Source: Sphingomonas sp. 67-36
GTDB taxonomy: Bacteria; Pseudomonadota; Alphaproteobacteria; Sphingomonadales; Sphingomonadaceae
DNA: 64,000 nt
Assembly (NCBI GenBank): GCA_001897375.1
Contig: MKSU01000014.1
Location: forward strand, 1-64,000
Reading direction: 5' to 3'
Position numbers and translations under genes: made by a program. The notes under the pieces are model-generated. The model saw only the letters and a list, made by a program, of their open reading frames with translations, did no database searches and was not told the origin of the DNA. Shown in pieces: positions 42,876 to 50,042 of the stretch; the first letter of the stretch is position 1; every line of letters starts with the position of its first letter.

Positions 42876-44569
42876 TTCGGCGTGGCCTCGAGCAGCGCCG
42901 GGTGGCGTGCATAGAGCACGCGCTGCTGGATGATCGTGATGATGTTGGTGGTGATCCAATAGACCTGGAGACCCACCGCGAACGGCGCCATCACGAACAT
43001 CAGCACCCATGGCATCAGCGCGAAGACCTGCTTCTGCGTGTCGTCCATCGGCGTGGGGTTCAGCTTGAACTGGAAGAACATGCTGATGCCCAGGATGATC
43101 GGGATCACGCCGATCGCCATGAAATGCGGCGGGGTGAAGTTGAGCAGGCCGAACAGGTTGACCGGCGTGAGCGGATCGGGCGCCGACAGGTCCTTGATCC
43201 ACGCGACGAACGGCTGGTGCCGCATCTCGATCGTCAGCATCAGCACCTTGTAGAGCGCGTAGAAGATCGGGATCTGGAGCAGGGTGGGCAGGCAGCCGGC
43301 GAGCGGATTGACCTTCTCCGCCTTGTAGAGCGCCATGATCTCCTGCTGCTGGCGCTGCTTGTCGTCCTTGAAGCGTTCCTGGATCGCCTTCATCTTCGGC
43401 TGGATCGCGCGCATGTGCGCCATCGAGGCATATTGCCGCTGCGCGATCGGGAAGACGAGCGCGCGGATCGTGAGCGTCAGGATGATGATCGCCACGCCGA
43501 AATTGCCGACCATGCGGAACAGCCAGTCGAGATAATAGAAGATCGGCTTCTCGATGATGCGGAACCAGCCCCAGTCGATCGCATAGTCGAGCTTGGTCGC
43601 GCCTTCCTTGTCGGTGTAGCGATCGAGCAGCTTCACTTCCTTCGCGCCGGCGAAGAAGCGCGTCGTCTGGGTGAGCTCGCGGCCCGGCGGCAGCACCTGC
43701 GGCGCGGCGGTGAAGTCCGCCTGATAGCTGCTGTTCGCGCCGGCGCGGAACTGGCCGTCGAAACTGTGCGCCTGATCGGGCAGCAGCGCGGTGAGCCAGT
43801 ATTTGTCGGTGAAGCCGAGCCAGCCGCCGGTCGAGGTGAACTTCTGCGGCTCCTTGTCCACGTCCTTGAAGTTCGGCGCATAATTGGCGCTGCCGTTGGC
43901 GACGGACATCGGGCCGGTGTGGATCGTCCAACTCGCCGGATCCTTCGACACGCCGCTGCGATTGACGAGGCCGTAGGCCGCCACCGGCACCGCGTTGGCA
44001 CCGCCATTCGCCACGGTCTGCCGGATCGAGAACATATAGTCGTTGTCGACCGACAGCTCGATCTGGAAGCGCTGGCCCCTGGCGTTGGCGGCGGAGAGCG
44101 TCACCGGCTTGCCCGGCGCGAGCGTGTCGGACGAGGCGGTCCAGACGGTATCGGCGGCGGGCGGCGCGAGGCCGTCGTCGCGCCAGCCGAAGGCGGCGAA
44201 ATTGGCGTCGGTCGTGCCGGCCGGGGAGAGGAGGCGGATCGGCGGCGAATCCTTCGCGATCGTCTCCTTGTAATTGGTCAGCACGAGATCGTCGATCCGC
44301 GCGCCCTTCAGGTTGATCGAGCCCTGCATGGTGGGCGTCGCGATCTTCACGCGCGGCGTTTCCGCCAGCACCAGCTTGCGGTCCCGGATCGCGCCGGGCG
44401 CCTCGGCGGTGGCGGCGGCCTTGCCCTCCACCACCTTGGTCTTGCCGCCCTCGATCTTCGTCACCGCCGGGTTGGACGGGAAGAAATGGCTCACCAGCCA
44501 CTGCCCGCCGAACAGGATCAGCACGGCCAGCACCGCGAACAGCACGAAATTCTTGTTGTCTTCGCTCAC
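42872..44569 (-). CDS. yidC: Membrane protein insertase YidC
   Basis: A 565-residue Oxa1/YidC insertase. First helix [20 protein letters not shown] (about 9-28), a large periplasmic beta domain (about 60-340), then the five-helix core: [40 protein letters not shown] and [40 protein letters not shown] is the cytoplasmic coiled hairpin. It inserts small membrane proteins with or without SecYEG; atpE, encoded in this window, is a known type of client. The length is normal. Confidence 0.96.
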   Translation of the reverse strand: MSEDNKNFVLFAVLAVLILFGGQWLVSHFFPSNPAVTKIEGGKTKVVEGKAAATAEAPGAIRDRKLVLAETPRVKIATPTMQGSINLKGARIDDLVLTNYKETIAKDSPPIRLLSPAGTTDANFAAFGWRDDGLAPPAADTVWTASSDTLAPGKPVTLSAANARGQRFQIELSVDNDYMFSIRQTVANGGANAVPVAAYGLVNRSGVSKDPASWTIHTGPMSVANGSANYAPNFKDVDKEPQKFTSTGGWLGFTDKYWLTALLPDQAHSFDGQFRAGANSSYQADFTAAPQVLPPGRELTQTTRFFAGAKEVKLLDRYTDKEGATKLDYAIDWGWFRIIEKPIFYYLDWLFRMVGNFGVAIIILTLTIRALVFPIAQRQYASMAHMRAIQPKMKAIQERFKDDKQRQQQEIMALYKAEKVNPLAGCLPTLLQIPIFYALYKVLMLTIEMRHQPFVAWIKDLSAPDPLTPVNLFGLLNFTPPHFMAIGVIPIILGISMFFQFKLNPTPMDDTQKQVFALMPWVLMFVMAPFAVGLQVYWITTNIITIIQQRVLYARHPALLEATPK

Positions 44570-44596
44570 GTCAGATCCTGTCTCTGGCGATTCGGG

Positions 44597-44809
44597 TCAC
44601 GGCACGGGGTCATAGCCATGCCCGCCCCACGGATGGCAGCGCGCGATGCGTTTCGCCGCGAGCCAGCTTCCGCGCGCTGCCCCATAGCGGCGAAGCGCCT
44701 CGATTGCATAGGCGGAACACGAGGGTTGATAGCGGCAGGTGGGCGGCAGCACCACCGACGGCCCGATCTGCCACGCGCGGACGAGCAGCACGAGCGCCTT
44801 CGCGATCAT
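44597..44809 (-). CDS. yidD: Membrane protein insertion efficiency factor YidD
   Basis: A 70-residue protein. Conserved core: [40 protein letters not shown] and [14 protein letters not shown], with the three invariant Cys. It helps YidC. The ATG overlaps the rnpA stop as ATGA. Standard arrangement rnpA-yidD-yidC. Confidence 0.94.
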   Translation of the reverse strand: MIAKALVLLVRAWQIGPSVVLPPTCRYQPSCSAYAIEALRRYGAARGSWLAAKRIARCHPWGGHGYDPVP

Positions 44810-45288
44810 CGCCGCCGCGCCTTGGCGAGCGCCTTGGCCAGTTCGTCGCGCAGCGTGGCATAGGGGCGCTCGACGCCGCTTTGCCGGCCGATCAGCACAT
44901 GGTCCGCGCCGCCGATTCCCTCGACCGGCATCAATTCGCGGGCGAGCGCGCGGAAGCGGCGCTTCATGCGGTTGCGCACCACCGCATTGCCGATCTTCTT
45001 CGTCACGGTGAAGCCGACGCGGATCGCCTCGTCGCCGTCCTCGCGCGGGCGGACAAGCAAGACAAAGCCGGGCATCGGCACGCGACGCCCGGCGTTGGCA
45101 GCCAGAAATTCCGATCGCCTGGTCAGCCGCGAGAGCGGCCGCCGCTTCAGGCCGACAGCTTCTTGCGGCCGCGCGCGCGACGCGCCCGGATCACCGCACG
45201 ACCGCCCACCGTCGCCATCCGCGCACGGAAGCCGTGACGGCGTGCCCGCACCAGGTTGCTCGGCTGAAAGGTCCGCTTCATCGCTCAT
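44806..45288 (-). CDS. rnpA: Ribonuclease P protein component, possibly with rpmH embedded
   Basis: Protein subunit of RNase P, which matures tRNA 5' ends. The core [53 protein letters not shown] is canonical (RNR motif in NRMKRR). No ATG, GTG or TTG exists in this frame between 45288 and the core; the only near alternatives are CTG codons, the first at 45148-45150 (114 residues). The ATG at 45288 would give 160 residues, with about 48 extra N-terminal residues read across all of rpmH in another frame. The listed start is therefore provisional. Confidence 0.8.
   Translation of the reverse strand: MSDEADLSAEQPGAGTPSRLPCADGDGGRSCGDPGASRARPQEAVGLKRRPLSRLTRRSEFLAANAGRRVPMPGFVLLVRPREDGDEAIRVGFTVTKKIGNAVVRNRMKRRFRALARELMPVEGIGGADHVLIGRQSGVERPYATLRDELAKALAKARRR
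45147..45281 (-). CDS. rpmH: 50S ribosomal protein L34
   Basis: A 44-residue bL34: [20 protein letters not shown], then [18 protein letters not shown] and RKKLSA. All conserved positions are present. ATG 45281 has GGGA 7 bases upstream. Too short for most automatic finders. It lies completely inside the longest rnpA frame and shares its leader, with a hairpin 29 bases upstream. Confidence 0.97.
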   Translation of the reverse strand: MKRTFQPSNLVRARRHGFRARMATVGGRAVIRARRARGRKKLSA

Positions 45289-45300
45289 TCCCGAATCTGA

Positions 45301-45330
45301 AAAACTAAAGGCCGTCACGTGAGGACGGCC
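45301..45330 (-). terminator. Terminator-like hairpin in the rpmH-rnpA leader
   Basis: On the minus strand GGCCGTC / GACGGCC, 7-bp stem with loop CTCACGT, followed by TTTAGTTTTTC. It lies between a good promoter (45343-45371) and the rpmH Shine-Dalgarno. It could also terminate transcripts of the small membrane gene that ends at 45368. Confidence 0.65.
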
Positions 45331-45342
45331 CGAACGGTGCGG

Positions 45343-45371
45343 CGCATAGGCCAATGCCCGCGCCAAGTCAA
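45343..45371 (-). promoter_or_regulatory. Putative rpmH-rnpA promoter
   Basis: On the minus strand TTGACT (45366-45371), 17-bp spacer, TATGCG (45343-45348). The predicted transcription start is about 45336, so the hairpin at 45330 forms within the first bases of the RNA. Confidence 0.5.
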
Positions 45372-45655
45372 CGTGATCGCGCCTGCCGCTCCGCGCGCCT
45401 GCGGGCGTGGCGGCGCAGGGCGCTCGGCCGGCGCATCGTGCGGTCGACGAGATGGCCGGTGCGCGGCCAGCGCCGCTTCAGCCGCGCCCAGCGCACCTGC
45501 GCCCAGCGCGAGTTGCGCAGGATCAGGATCATGCCGCCGGCGAACAGGAAGATGCCGCCCGGCCCCGGCAACGGCCCGAGCAGCGCCGCCCCGACCAGCA
45601 GCAGCACGCCAAGCGTGAGCTGGATGATCCGCGAGACGGGATGGCGCTGGGACAT
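45368..45655 (-). CDS. Small membrane protein, PGPGW family-like
   Basis: A 95-residue protein. Two hydrophobic stretches (IIQLTLGVLLLVGAALLGPL and IFLFAGGMILILRNSRWAQV) flank PLPGPGG, which is the hallmark of the putative transmembrane PGPGW family (PGPGG here). The C-terminal third is strongly basic (RRHARRRAERQARSR). Function unknown. ATG 45655 is taken; ATG 45664 would add three residues, and neither has a clear Shine-Dalgarno. Its end overlaps the rpmH promoter. Confidence 0.75.
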   Translation of the reverse strand: MSQRHPVSRIIQLTLGVLLLVGAALLGPLPGPGGIFLFAGGMILILRNSRWAQVRWARLKRRWPRTGHLVDRTMRRPSALRRHARRRAERQARSR

Positions 45656-45755
45656 GGGGGGCATTTGGGGCAGGTCGATCCGGTTCGCAAGGCGGTTCAA
45701 GAGAGGTTTCCGTTCGTGACGAATCCGGTATGAACGCTTTGTTACCGGGGGAAAA

Positions 45756-47264
45756 ATGGCAGCAATAGTCGCGACGGTCGCGTATCTCGGGCTGGAGGCG
45801 CGGGGGGTGGAGGTGCAGGTGCAGCTCATTCCCGGCCTTCCGGCGTTCAATCTCGTCGGGCTGGCCGACAAGGCGGTGGGCGAAAGCCGCGAGCGCGTGA
45901 GGGGCGCGATCGCCGCGATGGGGCTGGCGCTGCCGCCCAAGCGGATCGCGGTGAACCTGTCGCCGGCGGACCTGCCGAAGGAGGGATCGCATTTCGACCT
46001 GCCGATCGCGCTCGGGCTGCTCGCGGCGATGGGCGTGGTCGATGCGGAGGCGCTGGCCGATTACGTCATCGTCGGCGAACTGACGCTCGACGGGCGGCTG
46101 GCGCCGTCGCCGGGCGTGCTGCTCGCCGCGCTCCATGCAGCGGAGACGGGCAGGGGGTTGATCTGCCCCGCCGCGCAGGGGCCGGAGGCGGCGTGGAGCG
46201 GATCGATCGAGGTGGTCGCCGCGCCCGACCTGATCTCGCTCATCAACCATCTGAAGGGCCAGCAATTGCTCGCCGCTCCCGCGCCCGGCGAGGTGGACGA
46301 GACACATGCCGGTCCCGACCTGCGACAGGTGAAGGGGCAGGAGGTCGCCAAGCGCGCGCTGGAGATCGCGGCGGCGGGCGGGCACAACCTGCTGTTCGTC
46401 GGGCCGCCGGGGGCGGGCAAGTCGCTGATGGCGGCGTGCCTGCCGGGCATCCTTCCGCCGCTGGACGCCGCCGAGGCGCTGGAGGTGAGCATGGTGCAAT
46501 CGGTCGCCGGCACGCTCTCCGGCGGCCAGCTCACCCGCGCCCGCCCGTTTCGCAGCCCGCACCATAGCGCCTCGATGGCGGCGCTGACCGGCGGCGGGCT
46601 GCGCGTGAAGCCGGGCGAGGTGAGCCTAGCGCATCTCGGCGTGCTCTTCCTCGACGAATTGCCGGAGTTCCAGCGCGCGGTGCTCGATTCGCTGCGCCAG
46701 CCGCTCGAATCGGGGGTGGTGAGCGTCGCGCGGGCCAATGCGCACGTCACCTTCCCCGCGCGGGTGCAGCTCGTCGCGGCGATGAATCCGTGCCGCTGCG
46801 GGCATCTCGGCGACGCCAGCCTCGCCTGCGCCCGCGCGCCGAAATGCGCGGCGGATTATCAGGCGAAGGTTTCGGGGCCGCTGCTCGACCGCATCGACCT
46901 GCATGTCGAGGTGCAGGCGCTGTCCGCCGCCGATCTCGTCATGCCGCCGCCGGCCGAAGGCTCCGCCGAGGTGGCTGTGCGGGTCGCGGCGGCGCGGGCG
47001 GTACAGGCCAGGCGCTATCGCGACGTGGCGGCGCGCACCAATGCCGAGGCCGACGGCGTGGTGCTGGAGCAAGTCGCCACGCCTGACGAGGCGGGCCGCG
47101 CCTTGCTGGCGCAGGCGGCGGAGGCGCTGCGGCTTTCCGCGCGCGGCTATACCCGCATGCTGCGCGTGGCGCGGACCATCGCCGATCTCGCCGGCGTGGA
47201 AGCGGTCGGCCGGGCGCATGTCGCGGAGGCGCTGAGCTACCGGCGGCAGGCGCCGCGAAACTGA
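45756..47264 (+). CDS. comM: YifB/ComM-family Mg-chelatase-like AAA+ ATPase
   Basis: A 502-residue protein. The N-terminal Lon-like (ChlI) fold has VQVQLIPGLPAFNLVGLADK and LPPKRIAVNLSPADLPKEGS. The AAA+ core has Walker A NLLFVGPPGAGKSLMAACLP, FRSPHHSASMAALTGGG, Walker B VLFLDELPEFQRAVLDSLR, and a zinc-like NPCRCGHLGD. The C-terminal Mg_chelatase_C has LLDRIDLHVEV and SARGYTRMLRVARTIADL. In transformable bacteria ComM is a branch-migration helicase. GGGGG stands 6 bases before the ATG. Confidence 0.94.
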   Translation: MAAIVATVAYLGLEARGVEVQVQLIPGLPAFNLVGLADKAVGESRERVRGAIAAMGLALPPKRIAVNLSPADLPKEGSHFDLPIALGLLAAMGVVDAEALADYVIVGELTLDGRLAPSPGVLLAALHAAETGRGLICPAAQGPEAAWSGSIEVVAAPDLISLINHLKGQQLLAAPAPGEVDETHAGPDLRQVKGQEVAKRALEIAAAGGHNLLFVGPPGAGKSLMAACLPGILPPLDAAEALEVSMVQSVAGTLSGGQLTRARPFRSPHHSASMAALTGGGLRVKPGEVSLAHLGVLFLDELPEFQRAVLDSLRQPLESGVVSVARANAHVTFPARVQLVAAMNPCRCGHLGDASLACARAPKCAADYQAKVSGPLLDRIDLHVEVQALSAADLVMPPPAEGSAEVAVRVAAARAVQARRYRDVAARTNAEADGVVLEQVATPDEAGRALLAQAAEALRLSARGYTRMLRVARTIADLAGVEAVGRAHVAEALSYRRQAPRN

Positions 47265-47276
47265 GAGACGATTGCG

Positions 47277-47759
47277 ATGCTGATCCGCCCCGCCACCGCC
47301 GTCGATGCGCCCGCCATCTGGTCGATCATCGGCCCGACGATCCGCGCGGGCGAAACCTATACGCTCGATCCGGCGATGAACGAGGCGGACGCGCTGGCCT
47401 ATTGGCTGGGCGCGGACAAGCAGACGTTCGTGGCGGAGGAGGATGGCGCGATCCTCGGCACTTACTATCTGCGCGCCAATCAGGCGGGCGGCGGGGCGCA
47501 TGTCGCCAATTGCGGCTATATGACCGCAGCAGCCGCCGCCGGGCGCGGGGTGGCGCGCGCGATGTGCCGCCATTCGCTCGATCATGCGAGGGCGCGCGGG
47601 TTTCGCGCGATGCAGTTCAACTTCGTCGTCAGCACCAACGAGCGCGCGGTGGGGCTGTGGCAATCCGAGGGGTTCGCGATCGTCGGGCGGCTGCCGGGGG
47701 CGTTCGCGCATCCGGCGCACGGTTTCGTCGACGCGCTGGTGATGTTCCGCGCGCTTTAG
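47277..47759 (+). CDS. GNAT-family N-acetyltransferase
   Basis: A 160-residue acetyl-CoA-dependent acetyltransferase. MLIRPATAVDAPAIW is the usual start, FVAEEDGAILGTYYLR is strand 4, AAAAAGRGVARAMCRHSLDH is the acetyl-CoA loop (variant of Q/RxxGxG/A), and STNERAVGLWQSEGFAIVGR the C-terminal motif. Substrate unknown. It starts 12 bases after comM, so it is probably co-transcribed. Confidence 0.88.
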   Translation: MLIRPATAVDAPAIWSIIGPTIRAGETYTLDPAMNEADALAYWLGADKQTFVAEEDGAILGTYYLRANQAGGGAHVANCGYMTAAAAAGRGVARAMCRHSLDHARARGFRAMQFNFVVSTNERAVGLWQSEGFAIVGRLPGAFAHPAHGFVDALVMFRAL

Positions 47760-47760
47760 A

Positions 47761-48390
47761 TCAGGCGGCCGTCACCGGCTGGCCGATGTGCAGTTTCTCG
47801 CCGTGTGTCACGATCACCGTGTCGCCCAGCTTCACCGCGTCGAACAATTTCTTCGCGAATGGCTTAGGCACGCCGATGCAGCCGTGCGTCATATAGCCGT
47901 CGCGCACCTCGCTGGCGTGGATCGAGATGCCATCGTTGGTCAGCCGCAGCATGTACGGCATCGGCGCGTCGTAGATATTGGAGACGTGGTTGGCGTCCTT
48001 CTGGGTGATCGGATAGACGCCGGTCGGGGTGGGCTTGGCATCCGCGCCGTAGAGGACGGCGGCGGTGCCGATCTCATAGCCGTCGCGGAAGATGCTGAGC
48101 ACCTGCGCGGCGAGATCGACGGTGATGACGATCCGCCCGGCCCTCGGCGCGCCGCTTTCGTCCCAGTGGAAATCCCCCATCCGCATCGCGCCCTTGATCG
48201 GGAGGACGTGCCGGATCGTATAGGCGGCAGGATCGGGAGCCGCAGCCACCTGCGCCGGAGGTTTCGTCACCGGCGGCACCGCGCGCGAGACGAGGATGTG
48301 GCGCGGCGTCGGCCGGGTCGCCGCGACGGTCACCGACCCCGCGGCGCAGACCGCCGCCACGCCCAGCGCGATATAGGAGGGATGGATCAT
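47761..48390 (-). CDS. L,D-transpeptidase (YkuD domain)
   Basis: A 209-residue exported enzyme. Signal-like helix at residues 5-25 (YIALGVAAVCAAGSVTVAAT). The YkuD domain starts at about 90 with IVITVDLAAQVLSIFRDGYE; the active site reads SIHASEVRDGYMTHGCIGVP, where His and Cys are the catalytic pair (the usual Ser of SxGC is His here). It forms 3-3 crosslinks or attaches proteins to peptidoglycan. ATG 48390 preferred to ATG 48402, which adds four residues. It converges with the GNAT gene with one base between the stops. Confidence 0.88.
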   Translation of the reverse strand: MIHPSYIALGVAAVCAAGSVTVAATRPTPRHILVSRAVPPVTKPPAQVAAAPDPAAYTIRHVLPIKGAMRMGDFHWDESGAPRAGRIVITVDLAAQVLSIFRDGYEIGTAAVLYGADAKPTPTGVYPITQKDANHVSNIYDAPMPYMLRLTNDGISIHASEVRDGYMTHGCIGVPKPFAKKLFDAVKLGDTVIVTHGEKLHIGQPVTAA

Positions 48391-48436
48391 CCCACGGTCC
48401 ATAGCGGGAAAGGCGTTGCCATTCCGCTACCGCGCG

Positions 48437-49384
48437 TCACGCCCCCGCGTCGGTGAGGCGCGCGAGCTGGTCGGGAGTGAGCGTCAGCGTCGCCGCCGGC
48501 ATCAGCTCGGCGAGCTGCTCCACACTGGTCGCGCTGGCGATCGGCGCGGTGACGCCGGGCTGGGCGATCAGCCACGCCAGCGAGATCTGGGCCAGCGTCG
48601 CGCCGCTTTCCACCGACACCGCGTCGAGCGCATCCAGCACCTTGCGCCCCTTGCCCTCCAGCAAGTCCCCCAGCCGGCCGCCGCGCACGCTTTTGCCGAG
48701 ATCGTCGCGCGAGCGGTATTTGCCGGTCAGGAAGCCGGATGCCAGCCCGTAATAAGGCACCACGCCGATATTATGGTCGATGCAATAATCCTGCAGCTCG
48801 CCCTCGAACTTGTGGCGGCTGACGAGATTATATTCGGGCTGGAGGACATGGTAACGGGGCAGCCCGGCGGCCTCCGCCGCCTCGTTCGCGCTCTTGAGCC
48901 GCGCGGCGTGGAAGTTCGACGCGCCCAGCACGCGCACCTTGCCGGCGTCGACCAGCTTGCCGAACGCCTCCAGCGCGGCTTCCTGCGGGGTCGCCTCGTC
49001 GTCCTGATGCGCGAAATAGAGGTCGATGCGATCGGTGCCGAGCCGCTTCAGCGACGCCTCGCACGCCGCCGCGATCCGTGCGGGGGCCAGCTTCTCGCCG
49101 CCCTCGCCGGGCAGCATCCCGACCTTGGTGGCGATCAGCACCTTGTCGCGCTTGCCGCCGGCGCGCAGCCATTCGCCGATCACGCTCTCGGATTCGCCGC
49201 CCTTATGCCCCGGCACCCAGGCGGAATAGACGTCGGCGGTGTCGATCATCGTGCCGCCGGCATCGACGAAGGCGTCGAGCAGCGCGAAGCTGGTCGCGCG
49301 GTCCGCCGTCCAGCCGAATACGTTGCCGCCGAACACCAGCGGCGTGATCTCCAGATCGGTGGCGCCGAGCCGTCGATTGGTCAT
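48437..49384 (-). CDS. Aldo-keto reductase
   Basis: A 315-residue NADPH-dependent TIM-barrel reductase. Catalytic residues are all present: Asp and Tyr in MIDTADVYSAW, Lys in LIATKVGML and His in LYFAHQDDEAT. The C-terminal cofactor motif is AWLIAQPGVTAPIASATSVE. The physiological substrate is unknown. ATG 49384 overlaps the stop of the small lipoprotein gene upstream as ATGA, so three genes (49919 to 48437) form one unit. Confidence 0.92.
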   Translation of the reverse strand: MTNRRLGATDLEITPLVFGGNVFGWTADRATSFALLDAFVDAGGTMIDTADVYSAWVPGHKGGESESVIGEWLRAGGKRDKVLIATKVGMLPGEGGEKLAPARIAAACEASLKRLGTDRIDLYFAHQDDEATPQEAALEAFGKLVDAGKVRVLGASNFHAARLKSANEAAEAAGLPRYHVLQPEYNLVSRHKFEGELQDYCIDHNIGVVPYYGLASGFLTGKYRSRDDLGKSVRGGRLGDLLEGKGRKVLDALDAVSVESGATLAQISLAWLIAQPGVTAPIASATSVEQLAELMPAATLTLTPDQLARLTDAGA

Positions 49385-49563
49385 TGTCCGTCCTCATCGT
49401 TTCCGGCGACCGCCGCCGCGCTGACGCTGTTGGCATCGAGCATCGCGGCGGCGTCATTCAACTGCCGTTCCTCGTCCGCGCTTACCGCGCCCGGCGCGGC
49501 CGGCTGCGAGGAGCAGGCGGCGAGAAGCGCCAGCGCGATCCCCGCCGCTAGCCGTCCGATCAA
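49381..49563 (-). CDS. Small lipoprotein, function unknown
   Basis: A 60-residue lipoprotein too short for many finders. TTG 49563 overlaps the upstream stop as TTGA. Signal and lipobox LIGRLAAGIALALLAACSSQ (Cys 17 lipidated). The mature part is only about 43 residues, Ala/Asp-rich and helical (ADEERQLNDAAAMLDANS). No family recognised. It is sandwiched between a second small lipoprotein and an aldo-keto reductase. Confidence 0.7.
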   Translation of the reverse strand: MIGRLAAGIALALLAACSSQPAAPGAVSADEERQLNDAAAMLDANSVSAAAVAGNDEDGQ

Positions 49564-49919
49564 TTCCTGTCGACCGCGTTGCCGGCATCCTTCAGCGCCT
49601 TGCCGGTGGCGTCGCGCGCCTTGTCCGCGCCGTTCCTGATCGCGTCGCCGGCCTTGTCGAGATGCCGGTCGAGCTTCGCGTCGGCGTTTTCCGCGCCGGC
49701 CTTCATCTTGTCGCCGGCATTGTCCAGCGCCGCGCCCGCGCTGTCGAGCGCCTGATCGGTCGCGGCCTGCACATCGTCCACCGCGTTGCGGGTGGTGGCG
49801 GAAACGTCCGCGCCGATCGCATTGGCGGCTTCCGCGCTCTGATCCTGCGCGTTCTTGCTGCACGCGCCGAGGCTGGCGGCGGCGGCGATCGCGAGGAGGG
49901 TGGTGGCGATACGCTTCAT
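49560..49919 (-). CDS. Lipoprotein with amphipathic helical repeats
   Basis: A 119-residue lipoprotein. Signal MKRIATTLLAIAAAASLGAC with lipidated Cys. The mature part is almost wholly charged/Ala helix with near 11-residue periodicity (DQALDSAGAALDNAGDKMKA; DKAGDAIRNGADKARDATGK), like apolipoprotein or LEA-type helices, so it may coat a membrane or cell-wall surface. No catalytic motif. It is divergent from the sahR-like gene and the first gene of a three-gene unit. Confidence 0.75.
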   Translation of the reverse strand: MKRIATTLLAIAAAASLGACSKNAQDQSAEAANAIGADVSATTRNAVDDVQAATDQALDSAGAALDNAGDKMKAGAENADAKLDRHLDKAGDAIRNGADKARDATGKALKDAGNAVDRN

Positions 49920-50004
49920 CTCGTCATTCCCTATTCCCGGTAATGGGGCGGACAACGTGGCCCAGCCGCCTTTGCTCCGCAAGCATTGCTCGACGGATAG
50001 CGCG

Positions 50005-50033
50005 TTGACCTCATATAAAGATATCTTTATATC
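50005..50033 (+). promoter_or_regulatory. Promoter of the methionine-cycle operon, leaderless
   Basis: TTGACC (50005-50010), exactly 17 bp, TATATC (50028-50033). The start site should fall at about 50040, two to three bases before the ATG at 50043; no Shine-Dalgarno is visible. Confidence 0.6.
50013..50032. promoter_or_regulatory. Perfect 20-bp palindromic operator
   Basis: ATATAAAGATATCTTTATAT, perfectly self-complementary, in a GC-rich genome. It covers the spacer and most of the -10 of the promoter above, so bound protein would block RNA polymerase. Inferred ligand: the ArsR-type regulator encoded 10 bases downstream. Confidence 0.85.
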
Positions 50034-50042
50034 TTCATCTCC

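Noticed and set aside
42902-44863. A 653-codon open frame opposite yidC and engB
   Set aside because: Shadow of yidC; no start signal, no family motif and skewed composition.
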